Positions 38,201 to 45,835 of a stretch of 64,000 nt of DNA are shown in pieces. Under the pieces are notes generated by a model. The model was not told the DNA's origin. It made no database searches and saw nothing but the letters and a program-made list of their open reading frames with translations. How positions within the stretch are numbered: position 1 is the stretch's first letter; every line of letters begins with the position of its first letter. This DNA is from Pelagicoccus sp. SDUM812005 (GTDB lineage: Bacteria; Verrucomicrobiota; Verrucomicrobiia; Opitutales; Opitutaceae): assembly GCF_031127875.1 (NCBI RefSeq), contig NZ_JARXIA010000017.1:102253-166252 (forward strand), written 5' to 3'. The position numbers and the translations under genes were made by a program.

Positions 38201-38297
38201 CCTTTCCCAACAACGCTACGGCCGCGAAACCAGCCCCCTCATGGTCCAAGACCTCGCCGTAAAAGTAGCCCTACTGGCCAAGCGAAAGAAAAAGTAG
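35238..38297 (+). CDS. TgpA-type transglutaminase-like membrane protein
   Basis: The 1019-residue protein has about six N-terminal helices (residues 20-260, DUF3488-like), a long Pro/Ser-rich periplasmic linker, and a transglutaminase-like domain with catalytic Cys713 (GLCSNYAAAF), His757 (NAHAWVEY) and Asp773 (RFDPTPG). A second Pro/Ser-rich stretch, one helix near residue 925 and a cytoplasmic DUF4129-like tail follow. TgpA proteins are periplasmic enzymes of unclear substrate and are essential in Pseudomonas. It is unusually long because of the two low-complexity linkers. Operon with moxR and DUF58. Confidence 0.92.
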   Translation: MTPPNNKLWRRPDINLSYWLALSSALIAFSIVSEKLLLAAFVGLGAIALSALSPNIPKRLRYAAQASFTLVAYFAALLPLWPEPYSAYYYTPVALVLGVALVAALNHYSYGGSRGVTSIAAIAFLLFIRNIVLYFHFEAPLEELGFSLAFVGLMEIALSPRFRNSEDHPHPELIFGLLLALVASFRFTSLSLGIVLSTLPILAFLIRNHELAKIPNEQVKPATLLSPPSRPRRKQLTTCLLSATPLLLAALLYLATLQVPFWGDFLPRDAPYLAQSIAQKASVLSQASNLDDEALSEAAGKIVDPQFFKQKAEQIAQSWKSTPREDSPLPDERQDRPTATEQSSATPQRQARPYDPDNYEYRLGPFARNRAGDSSSRVPSPATPGNIASQFPRLSEPGPRSESGRSFDPSNPPTPAGLNPGIPDGIGYGDALPDEFATPDSASNFDLASSSETSPDPGASPASPTEDFEQFLDAFEQPEKAITQALNLEGSDVSALLNEEALAIVKLDSTRAAPRRLYLRSNVLDTVDRFGLGAIRGQDGRVTIPVDPQSPLVLRSFRQSKSEASSLTITADRRRSATLPLPESFGRIQVYEETTLNIYPEERVAIAPRSPEPLTYRVFEADLEVTDRDRTKASASEAYRQRMLEIPLREEDRNYLEKLAKRVGGSRSPTRQFAYRFGNYFANRHPYSYFVDIPPGPGHAVVRWLENKSPGLCSNYAAAFVLLARSRGIPARVVGGFASDEFDSKELRFIMRQRNAHAWVEYLDESNQWIRFDPTPGISEAEIRRAEQYVNDRNPQSLRQLLLSEKRASQAVDPETPEEDALASPYETAPAAPPAASTPSLPERNAQDPVSAPRPSPSLVQSALSQDAPPSPSDSIPPSSTKSTLTSPKSEPRVAPPPETPLSQANDALSATPPASAEKQDPPWLALLAILAIVIPGIAYLMRFKKPQAATPELQLRHQAGRLLAQLDQLLQEHELSQDPIWIETRQSLSQQRYGRETSPLMVQDLAVKVALLAKRKKK

Positions 38298-38494
38298 AAC
38301 CGCTTCTACAATCCGCAGCGCCCGCCACCCCGCGTTCTTTTCCCGCTTTTTAGTGAATAGAGGGCGCAGCGCCATCGTCTCTTGTTCACTAGGCTCCGCG
38401 TCGAAACGCAGCCCCCATGCGAACACGCGACGAGACCAGCCTCACCCACCCTAAAGAGACAGCAAGGCCCACAAAAAACGGAACCCATCGAACC

Positions 38495-40936
38495 ATGCAC
38501 ACACCCGCTCAGCACCGCATTCTCGCCACCCCTAAAGCCTTCCTAGTCTTCGCCTTAGCCGCCCTGCTCCTGCCCCTCCCCTACAGCGCCCTGGAAGCCG
38601 GCGGGAAATCCCGCGAAACCCAAGGCAAGTCCAACACTTCCCAAAGCTCCACTTCCCGCGCCCCCCAACGCCGCCCCCAAGCGCGCCCCACTCCACCTCC
38701 GACTCCACCCCCTTCGAACAACAACAGCCGCAATTCCAACCGCAGCAGTTCCAGCTCCACCCGCTCCAGTTCCAACAGCTCGAACGATTCCCACCGTCGC
38801 GCCCAACCCGCCCCACGCCCAACGCCTCCCCGCCCCCAGAGCCCCTCCCGCTCCAGCAGCCAAGCCACTCGCACTCCCCCGCCCACTCGCAGCGCCCCCA
38901 CCGTCAGCCAGCCTCGTGTCAGCCAACCACGCGTCAGCCAACCACGCGTCAGCCAACGAACCACGCCCCCCGTCCGAAGCGCCCCCGAAGTTCGCGCCAC
39001 GCCGAGCCGCACCACGCCGCAACAGCGGCGCGTCTCCACCGCCACCACAAACAACAACACCCATCGGACTCCACAAAACCGAGCCTCGGCTAGCCGGACC
39101 CAAGAACCCCGCAGCACGACCACGACCCGAACCACCACCGTCCAACGGACCCAACCTCGCACTGCCCCCACCCTTACCGTTCCCCGCAACGTGGCCACCC
39201 AAACCCGCGTCGGCCCCCAACGCAGCGAAAGCCGGGCCGAATCCGATTCCACCCGCTCCCGCCGGGAAACCGTATCCTCCGCCTCCCGAGGCAATCGCGA
39301 CTCGCAAAACCGCAACTCCCGCAGCGCCAATTCCCCCAATATCGCCTCCCAATCCCGCAACCAAAGCATCGATTCCACCCGCACCCGTACCCAAACAGTC
39401 AATACGACACGCGCTGCCGCCACGCGGACTTCCACTCGCGACCACGTCCAGAGCAGCCACATCGGTCCGCAAAGGAATGAAAGGACCAATCGCTCCAGCC
39501 GCCCGCAAACCGTCGAAAAAAGCTACCATGAAAATCGCGACGTAGCCCGCACCGTCTATATCGACCGACGCCGCTCCACCCAGACCACCGTTGCCCAGCG
39601 ACGCGAACGCGAACGGCAGCAAGCCCTCCGCAATGTAGAAAGCAAAAGCGATTCCCACGACCACAAGCACGACCACCAGCGAACCGCCGCCCATCCCAAG
39701 ACCACCCTCAAGCAACAACTGCAAGAGCGCAACAAACACGAGCGCACCGATACCCATCCCCGCAACGATCGCCACGGCAACCACACCACGCGCCATCACC
39801 ACGTAGACAAGCACCACCACCGCCACGGAGCCGGTTGCGGACACCATTTCTACGACAACCGTTGGCACGACTTCCCCCGCGCCCACCGCCATCACGACGG
39901 CTGCGGACACCACTTCCACTCCGGAGCCTGGATCTCCTTCTCCATCGGCCACGTCCACGGAATCGGCTGCGGCCACTTCTACGACAACGGGGTCTGGCTC
40001 ACCTACTCCGGCAGCCGCCACCGCCACCACATCGGCTGCGGGCACTACTACTACGACGGCTTCTGGCACAACACCTCCTGCTACCACATCCACGGTCCCG
40101 GCTGCGGGCACTACTATTACGATAACCGCTGGCACGACTTCCCCCACACCCACGTGCACACCGACCACTGCGAACACATGTACGACGGAGGGCGCTGGCT
40201 CATCGTCAGCTCCGACAAACACGTACACAGTTCAAACTGCGGCCACTACCAATTCTCCGGTCGTTGGCACGCGTACCCAAGAAGCTACTACACCATGAAC
40301 CGGCCCGACAGTCTCTACTTCTTCGTCGACCTCGGAGACTACCGCAACCGCAACATCCCCGACTGGGCCTACCAAGAGTACCTCGACCGCGGTGCCCCCA
40401 CCGACATCTTCCGCTCCAGCAATACCCTCGCCAAAGCCTACGCCGCCTTCGCCAAAGGGAGCTACTACGAGTCGCTGGTACAATTCAAGCGAGCCAGCCA
40501 GAGCGAGCCCAAAAACGCGCTCATTCACCTCGCCCGCGCTCAAGCTCAGATCGCAGTCAAGGACTACCGCTCCGCCTTCGACGACATCGTACGCGGCATG
40601 GACCTCTTCCCCGAATGGGCCGACGCCTACGTCAACCTGAGCGAGATCTACTCACGCTCCGAAGATCTCGAGCGACACACCCAACAACTCGAGCAGTGGG
40701 TGGAACGCTATCCCCGCGACTTCAAGGCCCACTTCGTCCTCGGCTACTTCTACTACTTCCACCAAGAGTACGACGCCGCCAAAACGGAGCTCCTCTACGC
40801 GCTCTCCTGGGACGACGATCTCGCAGCCGCCCACATCCTCATGGACAAGATCCTAGAATTCGAAGCCGAATCCGAAGTCCTAACCATCGAGGAAGAAGCA
40901 TCCCCCGAAGAAGCCCCCACCCTCACCACCGAATAA
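38495..40936 (+). CDS. Exported CGH-repeat protein with C-terminal TPRs, previously unfamiliar architecture
   Basis: From the ATG at 38495 the 813-residue product has a signal peptide (KAFLVFALAALLLPLPYSALEA). Residues 45-420 are a basic, disordered region rich in Ser, Thr, Arg, Gln and Pro, with VSQPR repeated four times. Residues 440-600 hold seven tandem units of about 22 residues with the pattern H-x-H-x(3-4)-C-G-H-x-Y-x-x-x-x-W, the Cys at 448 to 582. Residues 655-790 form about four TPRs. Repeated H-x-H and C-x-H pairs suggest metal binding, which is inference. It starts 197 bp after the TgpA-type gene; I do not recognise the repeat as a named family. Confidence 0.85.
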   Translation: MHTPAQHRILATPKAFLVFALAALLLPLPYSALEAGGKSRETQGKSNTSQSSTSRAPQRRPQARPTPPPTPPPSNNNSRNSNRSSSSSTRSSSNSSNDSHRRAQPAPRPTPPRPQSPSRSSSQATRTPPPTRSAPTVSQPRVSQPRVSQPRVSQRTTPPVRSAPEVRATPSRTTPQQRRVSTATTNNNTHRTPQNRASASRTQEPRSTTTTRTTTVQRTQPRTAPTLTVPRNVATQTRVGPQRSESRAESDSTRSRRETVSSASRGNRDSQNRNSRSANSPNIASQSRNQSIDSTRTRTQTVNTTRAAATRTSTRDHVQSSHIGPQRNERTNRSSRPQTVEKSYHENRDVARTVYIDRRRSTQTTVAQRRERERQQALRNVESKSDSHDHKHDHQRTAAHPKTTLKQQLQERNKHERTDTHPRNDRHGNHTTRHHHVDKHHHRHGAGCGHHFYDNRWHDFPRAHRHHDGCGHHFHSGAWISFSIGHVHGIGCGHFYDNGVWLTYSGSRHRHHIGCGHYYYDGFWHNTSCYHIHGPGCGHYYYDNRWHDFPHTHVHTDHCEHMYDGGRWLIVSSDKHVHSSNCGHYQFSGRWHAYPRSYYTMNRPDSLYFFVDLGDYRNRNIPDWAYQEYLDRGAPTDIFRSSNTLAKAYAAFAKGSYYESLVQFKRASQSEPKNALIHLARAQAQIAVKDYRSAFDDIVRGMDLFPEWADAYVNLSEIYSRSEDLERHTQQLEQWVERYPRDFKAHFVLGYFYYFHQEYDAAKTELLYALSWDDDLAAAHILMDKILEFEAESEVLTIEEEASPEEAPTLTTE

Positions 40937-40945
40937 TCCCCCCCC

Positions 40946-41067
40946 GTAGCGCGGAGCTTCCGAGGCCACCCTCATTGTCCACAGGCATGGCCGCAAACGC
41001 GAAAGCCCGATCCCACATTGCAGGATCCCGTAGCGCGGAGCTTTAGCCCGCGACCGCATTGCAGGAT
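40946..41067. repeat. Dispersed intergenic repeat units, copies 2 and 3
   Basis: Two copies of the GTAGCGCGGAGCTT element (starting at 40946 and 41030) lie in tandem after the CGH-repeat gene. The second is nearly identical to the copy at 3969 and ends in GCATTGCAGGATCC; the GCAGGATCC end also precedes it at 41020. The rest of the gap up to 41247 shows no gene. Confidence 0.75.
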
Positions 41068-41247
41068 CCCACAACGCTGTCACCCAGAGAGACGTAGTCC
41101 AAAACTCCAAGGCTGTTCGCGACACCCCGCATCGCCACAAAAACTTGCCACACGCCGCAAGCCGCAGCCCTTCAAAATACCCCTCACCTTTCCCCACAGC
41201 TACTCCCCAGCTTCTGGCGATGCCCTCAAAAAGCAAAAGCAACCTCC

Positions 41248-41283
41248 AGTGGTCTGACCACTCCTTATAGTGGTCAGACCACT
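41248..41283. repeat. Double palindrome forming a 15-bp hairpin
   Basis: AGTGGTCTGACCACT (41248-41262), a CCTTAT spacer and AGTGGTCAGACCACT (41269-41283). Each arm is itself a near-perfect palindrome and the two arms pair fully, so cruciform and hairpin forms are both possible. The arms equal the operator-like site at 8124-8140. It lies between convergent genes; there is no immediate U-run, so it is not a classic terminator, and either a regulator site or an end-of-transcript structure is possible. Confidence 0.7.
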
Positions 41284-41358
41284 TTACAATCAACTCAACC
41301 TCACAAATCCTCCTTGCCTCCTCAGGCAACGCTCCCCCCAACAAAAGCCTCCCACCAT

Positions 41359-42435
41359 CTATGCCCCCTCCTTGCTCGGCCCCTCAAGAGCTTCCCGGTG
41401 AGCATCGATCCGCTGAACTTCCGTCTCCAAAAACTGTATACGCTTCTCCGCCACTTCCTTTTCCGAATCCGGCAGCCCGCTCAAACCTTTCTCGAGCTCA
41501 ACCCTTTCCTTCACAAGCTGATCGCGCTGAAACACCAAGCGCTCCACCGTTTCCGCCTCTTCCGCCTTGTCGAAGATCCGCTGCTCCGGCACGTCCTCCG
41601 GCGGCTTGTTAGCGACTGGAATCGGCGCAGACTTGGGCATGATCTGCTGTCCATCCTTCAATGGCCGCTGCATCATCGCGCTGGGCGACAGGATCTCGAT
41701 CCCCGCATTGTGCAACGTATTCAAAACATTGATATGCAGCTGTGAACGACGGCTCACCAAATGCTTTACTTCTACCAAAAGCCCCGCCACCCGATAAACC
41801 ACCGAAAAGTCGCCCAGCTCCATCACGCGCACAAAGGGATCCTCCAAGCCCGTGCTGCGAGCCGCCTCCAACAGCAAGGGCTCCACCGTCGCCTGATGCA
41901 CGTCATAGCCCAAGGAAACGCTGGCTGAGATGATCGTCCCGGAGCTGCGCACCACCGTCACCGGATTCGTCACCAGGTATAGGTTCGGCAAAGTCGTCAG
42001 ATCCCGATCCTCCGTCTGGATCTCCGTGTGGAAAAGCCCCCGCGCGGAGACGCGGCCAAAGGTATCGCCCACCCGTACGAAATCCCCCGAGCGAAAAGAC
42101 CCGATCGAACGAATCATCAAACCGCCCATCGCATTCGCCACGAAAGTCGTGGAAGACAAGCCGATGATCCCCGTCATCACCAAACCGAACAAGCCCAACA
42201 GCTGATCCTTAGTGCCGTTGTCCAAGGGAAGGGCAATGATGACCGCCACCAGAGCAAACGCCGTCATCACCAGCATCACGATAGGACGCGTGAAATTGTC
42301 GTGCTTCCCAAACTTGGCCTCCCGCTTCGTGAAGTACCAGCGCGTCCCCAACAAAATGCCCGCCACCACGCTCAACGTGATCAACAAGGGCAAAAAGCTC
42401 GGAAAGGACTCAACAATTTCGGCAGGATCGGGCAT
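41359..42435 (-). CDS. MscS-like membrane protein with C-terminal coiled coil
   Basis: The 358-residue protein from ATG 42435 has three membrane helices (the third with GLVMTGIIGLSSTTFVANAMGGLMI) and an MscS beta domain with SFRSGDFVRVGDTFGRV. The last 70 residues are a charged coiled coil. Unlike the mscS at 16665, the pore helix is not of the AxxG repeat type, so gating may differ. It is the last gene of a five-gene minus-strand unit. Confidence 0.82.
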   Translation of the reverse strand: MPDPAEIVESFPSFLPLLITLSVVAGILLGTRWYFTKREAKFGKHDNFTRPIVMLVMTAFALVAVIIALPLDNGTKDQLLGLFGLVMTGIIGLSSTTFVANAMGGLMIRSIGSFRSGDFVRVGDTFGRVSARGLFHTEIQTEDRDLTTLPNLYLVTNPVTVVRSSGTIISASVSLGYDVHQATVEPLLLEAARSTGLEDPFVRVMELGDFSVVYRVAGLLVEVKHLVSRRSQLHINVLNTLHNAGIEILSPSAMMQRPLKDGQQIMPKSAPIPVANKPPEDVPEQRIFDKAEEAETVERLVFQRDQLVKERVELEKGLSGLPDSEKEVAEKRIQFLETEVQRIDAHREALEGPSKEGA

Positions 42436-42514
42436 CCACCAAAACAAATCCGATCCGGGGCTCCTGCCAACCTCAAACGTAAGGCAACGGCTGCCCCCTC
42501 CCCGCAAAACAGAT

Positions 42515-43057
42515 CTACAGCTCGCTGTGCGAAACCCGCTCCACCTTCGACAAATCGTAATCCCGGCGGGCCAACTCGAGCAGCAGCCGCTCGTAGTCCC
42601 GATCCCCCAATTGCGCGGAACGCGTCATCACCCAGGCCAGGTCCTTGTCCGGATGGCCGATCACCGTCTCCTTGTAGTCCGGCGACACATACAGGATATA
42701 GTAGGGGGCCGTGAAGACTCCGAAGAAACGCATCCGCCACTCCGCATTGCTAACCGTATCATGCACCCAACCCCGCGGCTTCATCGTCTTCCACTTCCCG
42801 TCGAAGCCGCCCTTCTGAAAACGATAAGTGGTCTGGATCTTGCCATCCTCCTCCAACTCATAGGTCTCCGTCGCATTGTAGGCGTTCTTGTCCAAGGGAG
42901 TCGGCGTGTACCCATGCACGTACCACGTCCCCATAAAGCGCTCCAAGTCGACGTACTCCGCCAAAACTTGGTTCGGCCGCTCCCCGCCGCTCTTCCGACA
43001 CGCCAACAGCAAGACGCCCGCAAACGCCACCAGTCCCAAAATCAAAATCCACTTCAT
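42515..43057 (-). CDS. blc: Outer-membrane lipoprotein, lipocalin (Blc-like)
   Basis: The 180-residue lipoprotein has a signal with lipobox LLLAC and the lipocalin start motif DLERFMGTWYVHG. It also has the later YILYVSPDYKETVIGHPDKDLAWVMTR segment typical of bacterial Blc. Blc binds fatty acids or lysophospholipids at the outer membrane. The ATG at 43057 has a strong GGGAGGAAG upstream. It follows the SDR gene by 13 bp. Confidence 0.92.
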   Translation of the reverse strand: MKWILILGLVAFAGVLLLACRKSGGERPNQVLAEYVDLERFMGTWYVHGYTPTPLDKNAYNATETYELEEDGKIQTTYRFQKGGFDGKWKTMKPRGWVHDTVSNAEWRMRFFGVFTAPYYILYVSPDYKETVIGHPDKDLAWVMTRSAQLGDRDYERLLLELARRDYDLSKVERVSHSEL

Positions 43058-43070
43058 AACGCTTCCTCCC

Positions 43071-43814
43071 TTAACGCTTCTTGCTAAACAACGAACCAAG
43101 GCCGCCATCGATGCCGATCGCCTGCCCCGTTACCCAACTTTGCTCCCTATCGAGCAGCCACGCCATGCCGCTCGCCACCTCCTCGGGCTCTCCGATCCTG
43201 CCAAGCGCATGCATCGACTGCGACGCTTTCAACGCCATTTCATTGCCCGTTATCGGCTCCGACATCTTCGAACGAACCAAGCCCGGAGCCACGCAGTTCA
43301 CCCGAATCCCATAGCTGGCATAGGTCGCCGCTGCCGAGAGCGTCAATCCAATCACTCCCGCCTTGGCTGCAGCGATCGCTTCGTGGTTCGGATACCCTCG
43401 CTGGGCAGCTGCCGACGAACAAAATACAATCGAACCACCCGACTTCATCATGCGCTTCGCCACCGAACGAATCGCCGCGAAACAGCTCGCCAGGTTCAAC
43501 GAAAGCACCGACTCGAACTCTTCCCGCCCAGTCAAGTGGGCCGGCTTCAAGAGAATCGAGCCCACGCAAACCGCCACCCCATCAATCGAACCAAAAGCAT
43601 CCTCCGCCTTGTCATAAAGGTTTGGATACGCATTCCAATCAGTCGCCTCGTGCTCAACTAGCAGAGCTCCTTCCAGGCTAGCATTCTCCCGCGCCTTTTC
43701 CTCATCCCGAACCGCAGCCACCACAGCATGCCGTGCCTTCAACAAACGCTGAGCCAAGGCGCTCCCGATCGCCCCGTTCGCTCCCACCACCACAAAACAA
43801 TTTTTCTCGCTCAT
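43071..43814 (-). CDS. Short-chain dehydrogenase/reductase-like protein, catalytic Tyr not conserved
   Basis: The 247-residue SDR has a nucleotide-binding start VVVGANGAIGSAL, the FCSSAAAQ strand with the Ser position, and PNHEAIAAAKAGVIGL in place of the YxxxK region. The Lys is present but the position four before it is Ile, so the usual Tyr is absent; this NHEAIAAAK form defines a subgroup of SDRs of unclear activity. Its ATG overlaps the stop of the upstream MFS gene (ATGA). It ends with the Gly-rich IGIDGGLGSLF tail of the fold. Confidence 0.87.
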   Translation of the reverse strand: MSEKNCFVVVGANGAIGSALAQRLLKARHAVVAAVRDEEKARENASLEGALLVEHEATDWNAYPNLYDKAEDAFGSIDGVAVCVGSILLKPAHLTGREEFESVLSLNLASCFAAIRSVAKRMMKSGGSIVFCSSAAAQRGYPNHEAIAAAKAGVIGLTLSAAATYASYGIRVNCVAPGLVRSKMSEPITGNEMALKASQSMHALGRIGEPEEVASGMAWLLDREQSWVTGQAIGIDGGLGSLFSKKR

Positions 43815-45193
43815 ACCGAATCTCCTTCCACTACAATTCCCTCCCGACGCATGAACCAAAGCGCCCAGGTTCCCGCTCCAAAAAACACCGCCACCCCCGG
43901 CCCAAAAGCCCAGGCCACCGAACGGTAAACCGACGAAGCCTGCTCGACGCCCCCTTCCTCAAAACCGATCGCCCACAAAAACACACCCGAAACCGCGAGT
44001 CCGCAGGCCCGAGCCATCTTCGTCGCCGTGCGCCAAAGGCCGTAGTACGCCCCGTTCAAGGACAGCTGCGAGCTATCCCCATCCTCTTGCACCACATCGG
44101 AAAACAAGGCCTCCAACAGGACCACGCTCGACGCCGCCAGCCCGCCAAACACGACCACTAACAATACTGGAACCACACTCTGCGGCGGCATCAGGGGATA
44201 GGCGACCGCCGTCATAACCGTCAGCCCTAGGGAGCCGAAAACCGCCAAGCGTAGCTTTCCAAATCGCTTCCCATACCTCACCCAAAGGGGCGTACCCGCC
44301 ATCACCGTCACCGACAAGCCGATCAAAGCCAACGCCACCTCCCCATCCGAGAACCCTAAGGTCCCCTTGTAGAAGATAAGGGCAAGGCTCCCATTCACAG
44401 CCCGCCCCATCGCGATAAACACAAACGCAACCACTACCCAACGAAAGCCCCGAGAGGCAAAGGCGGACTTGAACCCGTCCAAAATTCTCCCTCCCTTTCC
44501 AAACGTATTCGACACACAACTACCCGCAGTCCGCCAAATCGTTACCACCGCCACCATCGAGAAAAAGAGCCCGACCCCCGCAATCCACCAAGCCGACTCG
44601 CTGCGATTCTCCAACAACAGCGCCCCCGCCCCTTCTTCCAAACGAACCCCAGCGAAGTAGGCCACCAACGGCGGAATCGACAAGCCCACGATCAAACCCG
44701 CCCCGCTGAAAATCAACCTCCATGCGAAAAAGCCCGCTCGATCCCTCGAGCCCTTCGCCAAGTCATTGATCAAAGCGAGGTACGGTACCGCCACCATGGT
44801 GAAAGCTGTATTCAAAATGAGATACCACGACAAAAGTTGCCAAAAGAGAGCTGTCTCGTCCGCATCCGCGCTCGGCGAAAAAAGGCACACGAACGCCACT
44901 GCCATCAAGGGAGCACCCAACAAGACATATCCAAGACGTTTGCCCCGAGCTCCCCGCGCCGGGGTCCGATCCGAAAGCACCCCCATGGCTGGATCGCTCA
45001 CCGCATCCCAAAACACCGCCAAAGCCAAAGCCAAGCCCACTAAAGCCGGACGCAACCCCGCAGAGACGTAGAGCTCCAGCAGATATACCTGCAACATGAC
45101 CTCCAAGGAGACGAGGCCCACCTCCGCAGATCCGTATCCAGCTTTCAACCACTGGCTTCGATTCGTCTCTCCTGCTAGAGCTATTCCGACCAT
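43811..45193 (-). CDS. MFS transporter, GPH (melibiose-like) family
   Basis: The 460-residue carrier has twelve helices and GPH-family marks: AVFWDAVSDPAMGVLSDRTPARGARGKR in loop 2-3 and VPYLALINDLAKGSRDRAGF between helices 4 and 5. This family moves sugars, glucuronides or other small solutes with Na+ or H+. The ATG at 45193 overlaps the TGA of the DUF4174 gene; a GTG one codon earlier is also possible. Substrate unknown. Confidence 0.88.
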   Translation of the reverse strand: MVGIALAGETNRSQWLKAGYGSAEVGLVSLEVMLQVYLLELYVSAGLRPALVGLALALAVFWDAVSDPAMGVLSDRTPARGARGKRLGYVLLGAPLMAVAFVCLFSPSADADETALFWQLLSWYLILNTAFTMVAVPYLALINDLAKGSRDRAGFFAWRLIFSGAGLIVGLSIPPLVAYFAGVRLEEGAGALLLENRSESAWWIAGVGLFFSMVAVVTIWRTAGSCVSNTFGKGGRILDGFKSAFASRGFRWVVVAFVFIAMGRAVNGSLALIFYKGTLGFSDGEVALALIGLSVTVMAGTPLWVRYGKRFGKLRLAVFGSLGLTVMTAVAYPLMPPQSVVPVLLVVVFGGLAASSVVLLEALFSDVVQEDGDSSQLSLNGAYYGLWRTATKMARACGLAVSGVFLWAIGFEEGGVEQASSVYRSVAWAFGPGVAVFFGAGTWALWFMRREGIVVEGDSV

Positions 45194-45645
45194 CACTTTT
45201 CCGTGCGGCCCTCGCGATCCCTCAATTCCGCCGCCCGCATCGGCATCCTATCGATCAGCTCGAAAAGCAGCTCGAGCTGCAATTCCCCCTTCTGAAAAGC
45301 CTTCGTACCGCCATCCTTGCCGACCAACACGAACTGGCTCACGCCCTCTTCGATCTGCCACCGCTCCCTCCACCGCGACTTTTCCTCGGCGCTCATCCGA
45401 AAGGAACGATCCCATTCCAATTCGATCTCACCCAAGCTCACCAACAGCAGGTCCCGATCTTCCAAGGCCTCCGCCCCACGAACCAAAGCCTGCTCAAGCT
45501 CGATCCGCTCTGCCTCCGACGAAACGACGTACGCCAAAACGCGATGCTCCCACCGAACGCTCTCCAGAGAACGCTCAGCCTCCGCCTCTCCCAGCAGCTG
45601 CCCCTGCAGCAACACCGCCAACAAAAACATCCCTAACCGCACCAT
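45193..45645 (-). CDS. DUF4174 domain exported protein
   Basis: The 150-residue protein from ATG 45645 has a signal peptide (FLLAVLLQGQLLGEAEA) and a DUF4174 domain (SLESVRWEHRVLAYVV, then FVLVGKDGGTKAF). DUF4174 is a thioredoxin-like domain without redox Cys. It heads a translationally coupled operon with an MFS carrier, an SDR, a lipocalin and an MscS-like channel, which suggests an envelope lipid or stress task. Confidence 0.85.
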   Translation of the reverse strand: MVRLGMFLLAVLLQGQLLGEAEAERSLESVRWEHRVLAYVVSSEAERIELEQALVRGAEALEDRDLLLVSLGEIELEWDRSFRMSAEEKSRWRERWQIEEGVSQFVLVGKDGGTKAFQKGELQLELLFELIDRMPMRAAELRDREGRTEK

Positions 45646-45798
45646 CACGTATTCCTTTCCCCGCGCGCTCTGATATCCTCGTCGCAATGCCCGTTTCTCC
45701 CACGCCTCTTCAATTGACTAAAGTTATTCATACCTAATTCATTCTTGAATTCAACGGGCAATATCGCCATACAAAAACCAACAACGAACAGCTTTACG

Positions 45799-45816
45799 TG
45801 ATTCATGCATGATTCA
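45799..45816. promoter_or_regulatory. Direct repeat with central palindrome in divergent promoter
   Basis: TGATTCA-TGCA-TGATTCA is a direct repeat that also contains the palindrome TCATGCATGA. It lies 20 bp before the ATG of the ABC transporter operon and within the 190-bp gap shared with the divergent DUF4174 operon. It could be a regulator site. Confidence 0.3.
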
Positions 45817-45835
45817 CAATAACTAAATCCTAAAA

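Noticed and set aside
38351..38391. TAGTGAA/TTCACTA inverted repeat before the CGH-repeat gene
   Set aside because: Seven-base arms with a long loop and no U-run; too weak to name as operator or terminator.
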